From the NCBI RefSeq assembly GCF_002943525.1, contig NZ_CP025394.1, forward strand, positions 5,146,001 to 5,210,000: a stretch of 64,000 bases of DNA, written 5' to 3'. This stretch comes from Kitasatospora sp. MMS16-BH015. Its GTDB lineage: Bacteria; Actinomycetota; Actinomycetes; Streptomycetales; Streptomycetaceae. The notes under the pieces were generated by a model, which saw only the letters and a list, made by a program, of their open reading frames with translations, was not told where the DNA came from and did no database searches. Of this stretch, positions 35,301 through 42,431 are shown in pieces. A program made the position numbers and the translations under genes. The number at the start of each line of letters is the position of its first letter. The stretch's first letter is position 1.

Positions 35301-37044
35301 CCAGCCCAATTCCTTGGGTGATTTCGTCTGGGAGGACACCAACCGGAATGGTCTTCAGGATGCCGGTGAGCCCGGTGTCGCCGGTGTGAAGGTGTTCCTG
35401 CTGGACGGGGCCGGCAAGAACGTGCTGGATGGGAGTGGTCAGCCGGTCACTGCGGTGACGGACGCGAGCGGCAAGTACCTGTTCGACAAGCTGCCGAACG
35501 GCACGTACGGCGTGAAGTTCGATCTGACGACCGTTCCGGCTGGTTGGTCTGTGACGGCTCGGGCCGCTGGGGACGCGGCGAGGGATTCGGATGCGGATCC
35601 GGCGACGGGTGTGACGCAGACGGTTCAGCTGACGGGTGGTACCAACTACCTGGATCTGGACATGGGCCTGGTGAAGCCGCTGAACTCCCTGGGTGATTTC
35701 GTGTGGGAGGACGTCAACAGGAATGGTCTTCAGGATGCCGGTGAGCCGGGTGTCGCCGGTGTGAAGGTGCTCCTGTTGGACGGGTCGGGCAAGAACGTCC
35801 TGGACGGCAGTGGTCAGCCGGTCGCTGCGGTGACGGATGCGACTGGGAAGTACCTGTTCGCGAACCTGCCGAACGGCACGTACGGCGTGAAGTTCGATCT
35901 GACGACCGTTCCGGCTGGTTGGTCGGTGACGGCTCGGGCTGCCGGTGACGCGGCGAAGGATTCGGATGCGGATCCGGCGACGGGTGTGACGCAGACGGTT
36001 CAGTTGACGGGTGGCACCAACTACCTGGATCTGGACATGGGTCTGGTGAAGCCGCTGCCGAACTCGTTGGGTGACTTCGTCTGGGAGGACGTCAACAGGA
36101 ATGGTCTGCAGGATCCGGGTGAGCCGGGTGTCGCCGGTGTGAAGGTGCTCCTGTTGGACGGGTCGGGCAAGAACGTCCTGGACGGCAGTGGTCAGCCGGT
36201 CGCTGCGGTGACGGATGCGACTGGGAAGTACCTGTTCGCGAACCTGCCGAACGGCACGTACGGCGTGAAGTTCGATCTGACGACCGTTCCGGCTGGTTGG
36301 TCGGTGACGGCTCGGGCTGCCGGTGACGCGGCGAAGGATTCGGATGCCGACCAGACGACGGGTGTCACGCAGACGGTTCAGTTGACGGGTGGCACCAACT
36401 ACCTGGATCTGGACATGGGTCTGTTGAAGCCGCTGCCGAACTCGTTGGGTGACTTCGTCTGGGAGGACGTCAACAAGAATGGCCTTCAGGACGCTGGTGA
36501 GCCTGGTGTCGCCGGTGTGAAGGTGTTCCTGTTGGACGGGTCCGGCAAGAACGTCCTGGATGGGAGTGGTCAGCCGGTCAGTGCGGTGACGGACGCGAGC
36601 GGCAAGTACCTGTTCGACAAGCTGCCGAACGGCACGTACGGCGTGAAGTTCGATCTGACGACGGTTCCGGCTGGTTGGTCGGTGACGGCTCGGGCTGCCG
36701 GTGACGCGGCGAAGGATTCGGACGCGGACCAGACGACGGGTGTCACGCAGACGGTCCGGTTGACGGGTGGCATGAACTACCTCGACCTGGACATGGGTCT
36801 GGTCAAGCCGGTGCCGCCGACTCCGACGCCGACACCCACTCCCACTCCCGCGCCGACACCCACTCCCACGCCTACTCCGGTCCCCACCCCCACCCCGACG
36901 CCTCCGGTGAGCCCCACAGCCAGCCCGACGCCGCTGCCGCACACCGGGAGTGACGTGCCGTTCGGCCCGCTGGGTGCACTGGCCGGCGTGCTGGTGGTCT
37001 TCGGCGCGGTGCTGATGCACCGTCGGAAGGGGGGCCACAGCTGA
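32314..37044 (+). CDS. Sortase-anchored surface protein with five SdrD B-type repeats
   Basis: 1576 residues. It has a signal peptide ending near PAHA, three DUF11-like adhesin domains in the first 870 residues (TFTKTADKTNPAPGENVTYT; GAAKVTTEGAVVSPGGHVTF; RAYKEVKGDKDADY), then five SdrD B-like repeats of about 125 residues starting at 872, 999, 1124, 1250 and 1376. Each repeat begins NSLGDFVWED and carries an EF-hand-like DxNxxGxQDxGE calcium loop. A Pro/Thr-rich stalk leads to LPHTG, a hydrophobic helix and HRRKGGHS, the class of sorting signal used by sortases. It is thus a long wall-anchored fibre, likely a calcium-stiffened adhesin. Repeats 2-5 use many more A/T-ending codons than the rest of the gene. 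The start has GGGAG one base from the ATG, which is closer than usual. Confidence 0.9.
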   Translation: MRRTIPRGLSRTSRLAAAFGLLCGTMLSSTMGATPAHAAITFTKTADKTNPAPGENVTYTLSYTCSVDECVNGAITDQLPPEMEWVGWTPDASTVDVGGSKVPSSGTMGGTADIKLVSPLPPGTTATVKVVLKYPNFTTANGTKAVNTADFTADNETKQTGTVTTTAVVQPKYDVTKGVQASSQDGRTVTYQFGACSKDQTPNVDLDTSRLVDQLPPGAVVDVSRSPGWTEKPPGSNNWEFDIGEFRAGNHQAGCRYPGALVVNYPESAFPNGTTSKNTVVLKGDPLGPDPEQDLSTAEATTPTFQPPTTGVVVGAAKTWGAKSVSGDVNGMSLFPTNNAGPVTSLVMTEPGSGTAPANIFNWLVPQSIQLNQWAPSSIRLTLEYRINGDPTWQTFNSASPLDGTTTRRITFATAPSGADTIVIPAGHRLDGLRFSWNGPIPSGWSPGNSVQFLTQVLYTGHDGTPAPDPLHNCIDVVGTDAAGVQGKANACADTTVTDGTNLGAAKVTTEGAVVSPGGHVTFQVTPYNRTGKVLDKPLELYDLLPPGVVFVDGSVRPDPAWSGSKAPDTVSVLPGKDGRQLVKMVWNPPIQDQTYLNDAGRYKVLFDAVVAGSAKPGMLTNDIFVTVQNPSPPVTCFFFGTDTSVPDGDDLNGNGNTTEKLCKASSNVQIDVPAVLRAYKEVKGDKDADYGSTGTTSPGGDISYRMTVRNDSPEAVTDFVAYDRLPTPGDGYVLNPNTGRGSTWTPSLTVPLTSSDPTVVIEYTTDPNPCRPAELPTTPPNAPCNAGATWSTTFPGPGTATWFRIRRPGALASGASFTLTWSMVASVDAPDAGFAWNSFAYTATDNTGKPLLPAEPAKVGIGVQWPPTPPNSLGDFVWEDSNKNGLQDPGEPGVAGIKVTLLDGQGRVVRDKTGKPVTAVTDATGKYLFDKLPNGTYGVKFDLSTVPAGWSVTARAAGDAAKDSDADPATGVTQTVQLTGGMNYLDLDMGLVKPDQPNSLGDFVWEDTNRNGLQDAGEPGVAGVKVFLLDGAGKNVLDGSGQPVTAVTDASGKYLFDKLPNGTYGVKFDLTTVPAGWSVTARAAGDAARDSDADPATGVTQTVQLTGGTNYLDLDMGLVKPLNSLGDFVWEDVNRNGLQDAGEPGVAGVKVLLLDGSGKNVLDGSGQPVAAVTDATGKYLFANLPNGTYGVKFDLTTVPAGWSVTARAAGDAAKDSDADPATGVTQTVQLTGGTNYLDLDMGLVKPLPNSLGDFVWEDVNRNGLQDPGEPGVAGVKVLLLDGSGKNVLDGSGQPVAAVTDATGKYLFANLPNGTYGVKFDLTTVPAGWSVTARAAGDAAKDSDADQTTGVTQTVQLTGGTNYLDLDMGLLKPLPNSLGDFVWEDVNKNGLQDAGEPGVAGVKVFLLDGSGKNVLDGSGQPVSAVTDASGKYLFDKLPNGTYGVKFDLTTVPAGWSVTARAAGDAAKDSDADQTTGVTQTVRLTGGMNYLDLDMGLVKPVPPTPTPTPTPTPAPTPTPTPTPVPTPTPTPPVSPTASPTPLPHTGSDVPFGPLGALAGVLVVFGAVLMHRRKGGHS
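34927..36810 (+). repeat. Five tandem repeats of about 375 bp
   Basis: Units start at 34927, 35308, 35683, 36061 and 36439 (spacing 381, 375, 378, 378). Units 3 and 4 are nearly identical at the DNA level, including long identical blocks. Confidence 0.88.
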
Positions 37045-37086
37045 TACCCGGTGGTCCGGGGCGCGAGGCGCCGTTCGGGGCTGAGG

Positions 37087-38337
37087 TCAGGCGACTGACT
37101 CCAGCTCGCGGGCGGCGCCTCGCGCCGTGTCCGTCTCGGGACCACCGGTCTCCTCGGCCGGCTGGAACCAGCGGCGGGCGCCGAACAGCAGCAGTGCGCC
37201 CAGCGTGATGCCGCCGGTGGCGCAGAGCGCGACACCGGTGAGCGAGTGCGCGACCAGCGAGCCGGAGACGGCGTAGCCCGCCGCGTTGCCGGTGGCGAAC
37301 AGTGTGACCAGCCAGGCGAACGCCTCGGTGACGGTGCCGCGCGGGGCCAGCTCGGCCACCAGCACGAAGGCCGCCGCGAGCAGCGGCGCCAGGCCGATCC
37401 CGGAGAGCAGCGCCAGCCCGGCCATCGCCCAGGGGCCGGGCAGCAGGAGCAGCGGCAGGTAGCTCGCGGCCATCGCCAGGGCCAGCGCCCAGGTGCGGGT
37501 GGCCGTGGTCGAGCGCCACTTCACCGCGCCGTAGACCAGCGCCCCGACCAGGCCGCCGAGCGCGGCCAGCGCGAGCAGCGTGCCCGCGCCGCCGGGCAGC
37601 GCCCCGGCGTGCTGCCCGGCGTGCTGTTCCGCGTACGCGATGAAGAGCACGTTCTGCGCACCCACCGTCCAGCCGGCCCCGGCCAGACCGAGCAGCAGCA
37701 GCACCAGCCCCGGCGAGCGGAGCGGCCCGAGCAGCCCGGCCGACTCGCCGCGCGCGGGGGCCCGCCAGGCCCGGGCCGGAGCGGTGGTGGCCACCACCAG
37801 GGCCCCGGCCAGGCCGAGCCCGGCCGCCGTCCACAGGGCGGTGGACGGCCCGAAGACCGCCGAGATGCCGGCCACCGCGAGCGGGCCGGCCACGTAGAGG
37901 ATCTGCTGTGAGGCGGAGTCGAAGGCGTACGCGGTGTCCAGCTGTTCCTCCTCGACGACGCTCGGCCAGAGCGAGCGCAGGCAGGGCTCCAGCGGCGGCA
38001 TCGCCAGCCCGGCGATCGCGGCCCCGAGCGGGGCGGCCACCCCGTTGCCCGGCGCGAGCGCCAGCAGCGCGTACCCGCCGCCCGCGACCACGGCCGAGCC
38101 GAGCAGCACCTTCGGCTGCCCCGTCCGGTCCACCAGCCGCCCGAGCACCGGCCCGCCGACGGCCGCCGCGATCGCGTAGGCGGCGGTGGCCAGGCCGATC
38201 CTGCTGTAGGGCGTGCCCGCCTCGCGCAGGGCCAGGGCGATGACGAGGGCCGTCATGCCGGCGGGGAGGCGGCCGAGGAGGGTCCCGGTGAGCAGCCGGG
38301 TGACGTGTGGAGCGCGGAGCAGTGCGAGGTAGCCCAT
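37087..38337 (-). CDS. MFS transporter under a palindromic operator
   Basis: 416 residues, about twelve hydrophobic segments. GPVLGRLVDRTGQPKVLLGS is the MFS loop 2-3 motif. The build is that of small drug or metabolite exporters (uncharacterised group). The ATG at 38337 follows almost directly on a promoter with TTGACC (38369-38374) and TAACTT (38346-38351), 17 bp apart, so the leader is very short or absent. A 16-bp palindrome overlaps the -10 box, implying tight repression by an unlinked or nearby regulator. Substrate unknown. Confidence 0.83.
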   Translation of the reverse strand: MGYLALLRAPHVTRLLTGTLLGRLPAGMTALVIALALREAGTPYSRIGLATAAYAIAAAVGGPVLGRLVDRTGQPKVLLGSAVVAGGGYALLALAPGNGVAAPLGAAIAGLAMPPLEPCLRSLWPSVVEEEQLDTAYAFDSASQQILYVAGPLAVAGISAVFGPSTALWTAAGLGLAGALVVATTAPARAWRAPARGESAGLLGPLRSPGLVLLLLGLAGAGWTVGAQNVLFIAYAEQHAGQHAGALPGGAGTLLALAALGGLVGALVYGAVKWRSTTATRTWALALAMAASYLPLLLLPGPWAMAGLALLSGIGLAPLLAAAFVLVAELAPRGTVTEAFAWLVTLFATGNAAGYAVSGSLVAHSLTGVALCATGGITLGALLLFGARRWFQPAEETGGPETDTARGAARELESVA

Positions 38338-38346
38338 GGTGAAGTA

Positions 38347-38362
38347 AGTTATACGTATAACT
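38347..38362. promoter_or_regulatory. 16-bp perfect palindrome, likely operator
   Basis: AGTTATACGTATAACT, AT-rich in a GC-rich region, 10 bp upstream of the MFS start and overlapping its predicted -10 box. The binding protein is not identified. Confidence 0.75.
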
Positions 38363-38471
38363 GGATTGGGTCAAACCCGGTGCCCGGGCCGGGAGGGCCG
38401 GGTGTGGAACTTCCGGGTGGTCGATTGCGTCCGTTTTGGGTGGAAAAGCAAACCGACCAGGACGGGATCCG

Positions 38472-39950
38472 ATGAACACCCCGAACCGTGGGTACGGCAT
38501 GACCCGCTCGATCCGTCGGGCCTCGCTGTTCTGTCTGCTGCTGGTGCTCGCGCTGATGGTGCGGGTCACCTGGATTGCGGTGGCCAAGGCCGACTCGTAC
38601 GACAAGAACCCCGCCAACGCGCGGAACACCATCGACCGGTACGCCGACCCGCTGGGCAACATCCTGGTCGGCGGCCAGCCCGTCACCGGCTCCAAGGCCG
38701 GCGGCGGCTCGCTCGCCTACCAGCGGACCTATGCCGACGGCCCGCTCTACGCCCCGGTCACCGGATACAGCTCGCAGGCGTACGGCTCGACCCAGCTGGA
38801 GAACCTCTACGGGCCGCTGCTCGACGGCTCCGACCCCCGCCTGGCCTCGCCCTTCGCCGCCCTCACCCGGGACAGGCCGGCCGGTGGCGACGTGGTGACC
38901 AGCATCGACCCGGCCGTGCAGCAGGCCGCCTGGAACGCGCTCGGCGGCAAGCAGGGCGCCGCCGTGGCGATCGACCCGGACACCGGGCGGATCCTCGCCC
39001 TGGTCTCCACCCCCTCCTGGGACCCGAACCGGATCACCGGCCGCTCGGCCGCCGACGCCGCCGCCTGGAAGCAGCTGAGCGCCGACAACGGCTCGGCGAT
39101 GCTCAACAGCGCGCTGCGCTCCACCTACGCGCCCGGCTCCACCTTCAAGCTGGTCACGCTGGCCGCCGCGCTGGAGAACGGCCTCTACTCCGACGTGGAC
39201 CAGCCCACCGACAGCCCGGACCCGTACACCCTGCCCGGCACCAGGACCGTGCTCACCAACGAGAACCCCTCGGCCCCCTGTACCAACGCCTCGCTCCGCA
39301 CGGCGCTGGAGTACTCCTGCAACAACGTCTTCGCCAAGGTCGCCGCCGACCTGGGCGAGACGAAGATGGCGGCCCAGGCCGCGAAGTTCGGCTTCGGGCT
39401 GGGGCAGCTGGACGTGCCGGTGCGGGCCGCCGAGAGCGTCTATCCCAGCGGGATGGAGAAGTCGCAGGTGGCGCTCACCGGCATCGGCCAGTTCTCGGTG
39501 ACGGCCACCCCGCTCCAGATGGCGATGGTCTCGGCGGCTGTGGCCAACGGCGGCGTGCTGATGAAGCCCTCGATGGTGGAGAAGCTCACCGACCACTCCG
39601 GGCGCACGGTGCAGGAGTTCGGGCCGGCCCGGCTCGACCAGGTGATGAGCAAGCGGACGGCCGACCAGATCCACTCCGCGATGGTCTCGGTGGTCACCGC
39701 CGGCACCGGACGCGCGGCGGCGGTGAAGGGCCTGACCGTCGGCGGCAAGACCGGCACCGCGCAGAACGGCATCGACAACAGCGGCATCCCGTACGCCTGG
39801 TTCACCTCCTTCGCGGAGGACGGCTCGGGCAAGCGGATCGCCACCGCCGTGGTGGTGCTCGACGGCTCCGCCGACCGCGACGCCGTGACCGGCGGCGGGC
39901 TGGCCGGCCCGGTCTCCAAGGCGATGGCGCAGGCGTACCTCAAGCGCTGA
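38472..39950 (+). CDS. Class B penicillin-binding protein (transpeptidase)
   Basis: About 492 residues from ATG 38472 (ATG 38499 is an alternative). A single N-terminal membrane helix (ASLFCLLLVLALMVRVTWIAVA) anchors the protein. The transpeptidase domain has the full active site: SxxK with Ser223 in APGSTFK, SxN with Ser282 in YSCNN, and KTG at 426 in GGKTGTA. It fits the PbpA/FtsI-like class that crosslinks peptidoglycan with a SEDS glycosyltransferase; no SEDS gene is adjacent. The divergent MFS gene shares the promoter region but a functional link is not evident. Confidence 0.87.
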   Translation: MNTPNRGYGMTRSIRRASLFCLLLVLALMVRVTWIAVAKADSYDKNPANARNTIDRYADPLGNILVGGQPVTGSKAGGGSLAYQRTYADGPLYAPVTGYSSQAYGSTQLENLYGPLLDGSDPRLASPFAALTRDRPAGGDVVTSIDPAVQQAAWNALGGKQGAAVAIDPDTGRILALVSTPSWDPNRITGRSAADAAAWKQLSADNGSAMLNSALRSTYAPGSTFKLVTLAAALENGLYSDVDQPTDSPDPYTLPGTRTVLTNENPSAPCTNASLRTALEYSCNNVFAKVAADLGETKMAAQAAKFGFGLGQLDVPVRAAESVYPSGMEKSQVALTGIGQFSVTATPLQMAMVSAAVANGGVLMKPSMVEKLTDHSGRTVQEFGPARLDQVMSKRTADQIHSAMVSVVTAGTGRAAAVKGLTVGGKTGTAQNGIDNSGIPYAWFTSFAEDGSGKRIATAVVVLDGSADRDAVTGGGLAGPVSKAMAQAYLKR

Positions 39951-40008
39951 CCGGGTGGTTCGTGGGCCCGCCCGGTGGCGTCCTCGCCGCTCATCTCAAA
40001 CAAGTACT

Positions 40009-40038
40009 TTGAACTTCTCAAAGGTTTGTTGCTAGTGT
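40009..40038 (+). promoter_or_regulatory. Promoter for the leaderless short ORF
   Basis: TTGAAC at 40009-40014 and TAGTGT at 40033-40038 with an 18-bp spacer. The predicted start of transcription falls at about 40045, one base before an ATG. A TTTGA/TCAAA inverted pair overlaps the -35 region. Confidence 0.6.
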
Positions 40039-40045
40039 GTCCGCC

Positions 40046-40174
40046 ATGACCACCACCGGCACGCCTTCGCAGCAGGGGCCGGGCGCCATGCCCGCCGCCC
40101 GCGCCGCCGCGTGCCCCCGGGGTGCCGCCGCCCGCGCCTGTCGCAGCTGTATGCGGGCGGTACGTCGCGCCTGA
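40046..40174 (+). CDS. Leaderless 42-residue ORF, possible leader peptide
   Basis: ATG 40046 to TGA 40174, 42 residues, MTTTGTPSQQGPGAMPAARA then an Ala/Arg/Cys-rich end with CPRGAAARACRSCMRAVRRA. The promoter above places the transcript start on or next to the ATG, and no ribosome-binding site is possible, so translation would be leaderless. It ends 85 bp before the symporter ATG. The clustered Arg and three Cys codons near the end could make it a regulatory leader peptide whose translation controls the symporter. It could also be a chance ORF; there is no known family match that I can name. Confidence 0.5.
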   Translation: MTTTGTPSQQGPGAMPAARAAACPRGAAARACRSCMRAVRRA

Positions 40175-40259
40175 CGCCCTGTAGCCCGGGTGTCCCCGCT
40201 CGCCGTCGTATCGCCGTTTCCGGCCCCCACCCGCTTTCCTCCCCCGGAGTCGCACCAGC

Positions 40260-41570
40260 ATGTCCACACCTCCCGTCCTCCGCGCCGTCCGGAAGACCCC
40301 CTTCTGGGCCCAGATCGTCGGTGGTCTCGTCCTCGGCGTCGCGCTCGGCTTCCTGGCCCGCAGCCAGGACGTCTCCTGGCTGACCACCACCCTGGAGACC
40401 ATCGGCAAGACCTTCGTCCAGCTGCTCAAGCTGGCCGTGCCCCCGCTGGTCTTCACCGCGATCGTGGTCTCGGTGGCCAACCTCCGGAACGTCACCAACG
40501 CGGCCCGGCTGGCCGTCCGCACCCTGCTCTGGTTCCTGATCACCTCGCTGATCGCCGTCTCCATCGGCCTCGGGCTCGGCCTGCTCACCGACCCCGGCTC
40601 CGGCGCCGGGCTCTCCACCAGCGGCCTCAAGGCCCCCGAGGACGCCGGCTCCTGGGTCGACTTCCTGACCGGGATCATCCCGACCAACATCGCCACCTCC
40701 TTCGTCGAGGTGAACGTGCTGCAGATCGTCTTCCTGGCGATCGTCACCGGCGCCGCGATCCTCAAGCTCGGCGAGAAGGCCGCGCCGGTGCTCAAGCTCA
40801 GCGAGTCCGTCCTGGAGCTCACCCAGACCGCCCTGTGGTGGGTCATCCGCCTCGCCCCGCTCGGCACCCTCGGCCTGATCGGCAAGTCGGTGGCCAAGTA
40901 CGGCTGGGACCTGCTCAAGCCCTTCGCGACCCTGACCATCGACGTGTACGTGGGCTGCGCGCTGGTGCTCTTCGTCGTCTACTCGCTGCTGCTGCGCTTC
41001 GCCGGCGGGCTCAACCCGGTCAACTTCTTCCGCGGTGCCTGGCCGGCCATCCAGCTGGCCTTCGTCTCCCGCTCCTCGGTCGGCACCCTGCCGGTCACCC
41101 GCCGGGTCACCGAGCGGCTCGGCGTCCCGCGCGAGTACGCCTCCTTCGCCGTCCCGTTCGGCGCCACCACGAAGATGGACGGCTGCGCCGCGATCTACCC
41201 CTCGCTGGCCGCGATCTTCGTCGCCCAGGTCTACGGCATCCACCTCTCCATCGGTGACTACCTGCTGATCGCCTTCGTCTCCGTGATCGGCTCGGCCGCC
41301 ACGGCCGGCCTCACCGGCGCCATCGTGATGCTCACCCTCACCCTCTCCACCCTCGGCCTCCCGCTGGAGGGCGTCGGCCTCCTCCTCGCCATCGACCCGA
41401 TCCTCGACATGGTCCGCACCGCCACCAACGTGGCCGGCCAGTCCGTGGTCCCGATCATCGTCGCGGCCCGCGAGAAGACCCTCGACCTCGAGGCCTACAA
41501 CAACCCCACCGGCGACCTCCTCTCCGAGGACGCCCCGGTGACCGCCGAGAAGGCCGCCGTCGCGGCCTGA
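40260..41570 (+). CDS. Dicarboxylate/amino acid:cation symporter
   Basis: 436 residues with the layout of the DAACS/SDF (GltP, DctA) family: eight membrane helices and two re-entrant loops. The Ser-rich hairpin appears as SRSSVGTLP, the NMDGT-like loop as FGATTKMDGCAAIYP, and the substrate-binding helix 8 as DPILDMVRTATNVAGQ with the Asp, Arg and Asn that bind the amino acid or dicarboxylate. KMDGC in place of NMDGT is a known sub-branch feature but may alter cation coupling. It imports glutamate, aspartate or C4-dicarboxylates with Na+ or H+. Expression probably depends on the promoter and short ORF 250 bp upstream. Confidence 0.88.
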   Translation: MSTPPVLRAVRKTPFWAQIVGGLVLGVALGFLARSQDVSWLTTTLETIGKTFVQLLKLAVPPLVFTAIVVSVANLRNVTNAARLAVRTLLWFLITSLIAVSIGLGLGLLTDPGSGAGLSTSGLKAPEDAGSWVDFLTGIIPTNIATSFVEVNVLQIVFLAIVTGAAILKLGEKAAPVLKLSESVLELTQTALWWVIRLAPLGTLGLIGKSVAKYGWDLLKPFATLTIDVYVGCALVLFVVYSLLLRFAGGLNPVNFFRGAWPAIQLAFVSRSSVGTLPVTRRVTERLGVPREYASFAVPFGATTKMDGCAAIYPSLAAIFVAQVYGIHLSIGDYLLIAFVSVIGSAATAGLTGAIVMLTLTLSTLGLPLEGVGLLLAIDPILDMVRTATNVAGQSVVPIIVAAREKTLDLEAYNNPTGDLLSEDAPVTAEKAAVAA

Positions 41571-41590
41571 CCCTGCACCGCTCGGCCCTG

Positions 41591-41634
41591 CGGCCGGGCC
41601 CCTCCCCACGTGTTTCGGGGGCGGGGCCCGGCCG
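41591..41634 (+). terminator. Terminator after the symporter
   Basis: Stem of 12 perfect pairs, one mismatch and 4 more pairs (41591-41607 with 41618-41634). Confidence 0.7.
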
Positions 41635-41663
41635 TTGTCGTCCCCGGGGGATACGGTGATCGG

Positions 41664-42341
41664 ATGATCAAGGACGGGGTGAACGGGGTGGACGTGGTGC
41701 GGATCAGGCCGAAGGCGTTCCACGAGGCGGTCGCCGCGCAGGGGTGGCGGGTGCTCGGGGAGGGCGGGTGCGCGTACTTCCCGGTGGCGGGGTTCGGGGC
41801 CGGGGCGCGGTTCGTGGGGGAGATCGCGGAGCTGGTGGCCGCCGGGGGGCGGGTACCGGACGTGGACCTGCGGCCGGACGGGGTGACGGTGCGGCTGGTC
41901 ACGGTGACCGAGGACTACTACGGGTTGACCGAGGCGGACGTGGAGCTGGCGCGGGGGATCTCGGGGGTGGCGCGGCGGCTCGGGCTGGTGGCTGACCCGA
42001 GCCGGGTGCAGGGGGTGCAGGTGACCCTGGACGCACTGGGGGACGGTGTGGTGCCGTTCTGGCGGGCGCTGCTCGGGTACGACCAGCGCGCGGGGAGCGC
42101 GGAGGACCTGATCGATCCGCGCCGCCGCGGCGCGCAGTTCTACTTCCAGCGGATGGAAGAGCCGCGGCCGCAGCGGAACCGGGTGCACGTGGACCTCTGG
42201 CTCCCGTACGACCAGGCCGAGGCGCGGGTCGCCGCCGCCCTGGCCGCCGGTGGGCGGCTGGTGACGGACGAACACGCGCCCCAGCTCTGGATCCTGGCCG
42301 ACCCCGAGGGCAACGAGGCCTGCGTGGGCACCTGCGGTTAA
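41664..42341 (+). CDS. Pterin dehydratase-like plus VOC domain fusion
   Basis: 225 residues from ATG 41664. The N-terminal 95 residues follow the pterin-4a-carbinolamine dehydratase fold (VAAQGWRVL, RFVGEIAELVAAGGRVPDVDL, VRLVTV, YYGLTEADVELARGI), but the catalytic His-His-Pro is replaced by GRVP, so dehydration is unlikely. Residues about 110-225 are a VOC/glyoxalase-like domain (VQVTLDAL, PFWRALLGYDQ, RNRVHVDLWLP, WILADPEGNEACV). Such fusions occur in actinomycetes and have no assigned reaction that I know. The metal ligands of true glyoxalases are only partly present. Confidence 0.78.
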   Translation: MIKDGVNGVDVVRIRPKAFHEAVAAQGWRVLGEGGCAYFPVAGFGAGARFVGEIAELVAAGGRVPDVDLRPDGVTVRLVTVTEDYYGLTEADVELARGISGVARRLGLVADPSRVQGVQVTLDALGDGVVPFWRALLGYDQRAGSAEDLIDPRRRGAQFYFQRMEEPRPQRNRVHVDLWLPYDQAEARVAAALAAGGRLVTDEHAPQLWILADPEGNEACVGTCG

Positions 42342-42431
42342 GGCCGACCGGCAATTGGGGGGTGGGAGAAGGAGCGGCGTCCAGACTCGGCCCGGGCGTC
42401 GCGCCGCCGCCCCCCAATCGCCGGTCGGCCT
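42341..42431. terminator. Large convergent inverted repeat over both stop codons
   Basis: Arms of 22 nt (42341-42362 and 42410-42431) with one mismatch. The left arm begins on the stop of the VOC gene and the right arm ends on the stop of the sigma factor gene. It is likely a bidirectional terminator, and the right arm is a copy of a motif also found at 20739-20770. Confidence 0.78.

Noticed and set aside
36820..36950. Pro/Thr repeat as a possible unstable microsatellite element
   Set aside because: It is the wall-spanning stalk expected before an LPxTG sorting signal and needs no separate explanation.
32338..37038. Minus-strand frame of 1566 codons opposite the SdrD-type gene
   Set aside because: Repeats on this strand only mirror the coding repeats; the plus strand has signal peptide, calcium loops and sorting signal.
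40190..41257. Overlapping plus-strand frame of 355 codons in the symporter gene
   Set aside because: It is a frame-shifted shadow of the symporter, Arg/Pro-rich and without motifs.
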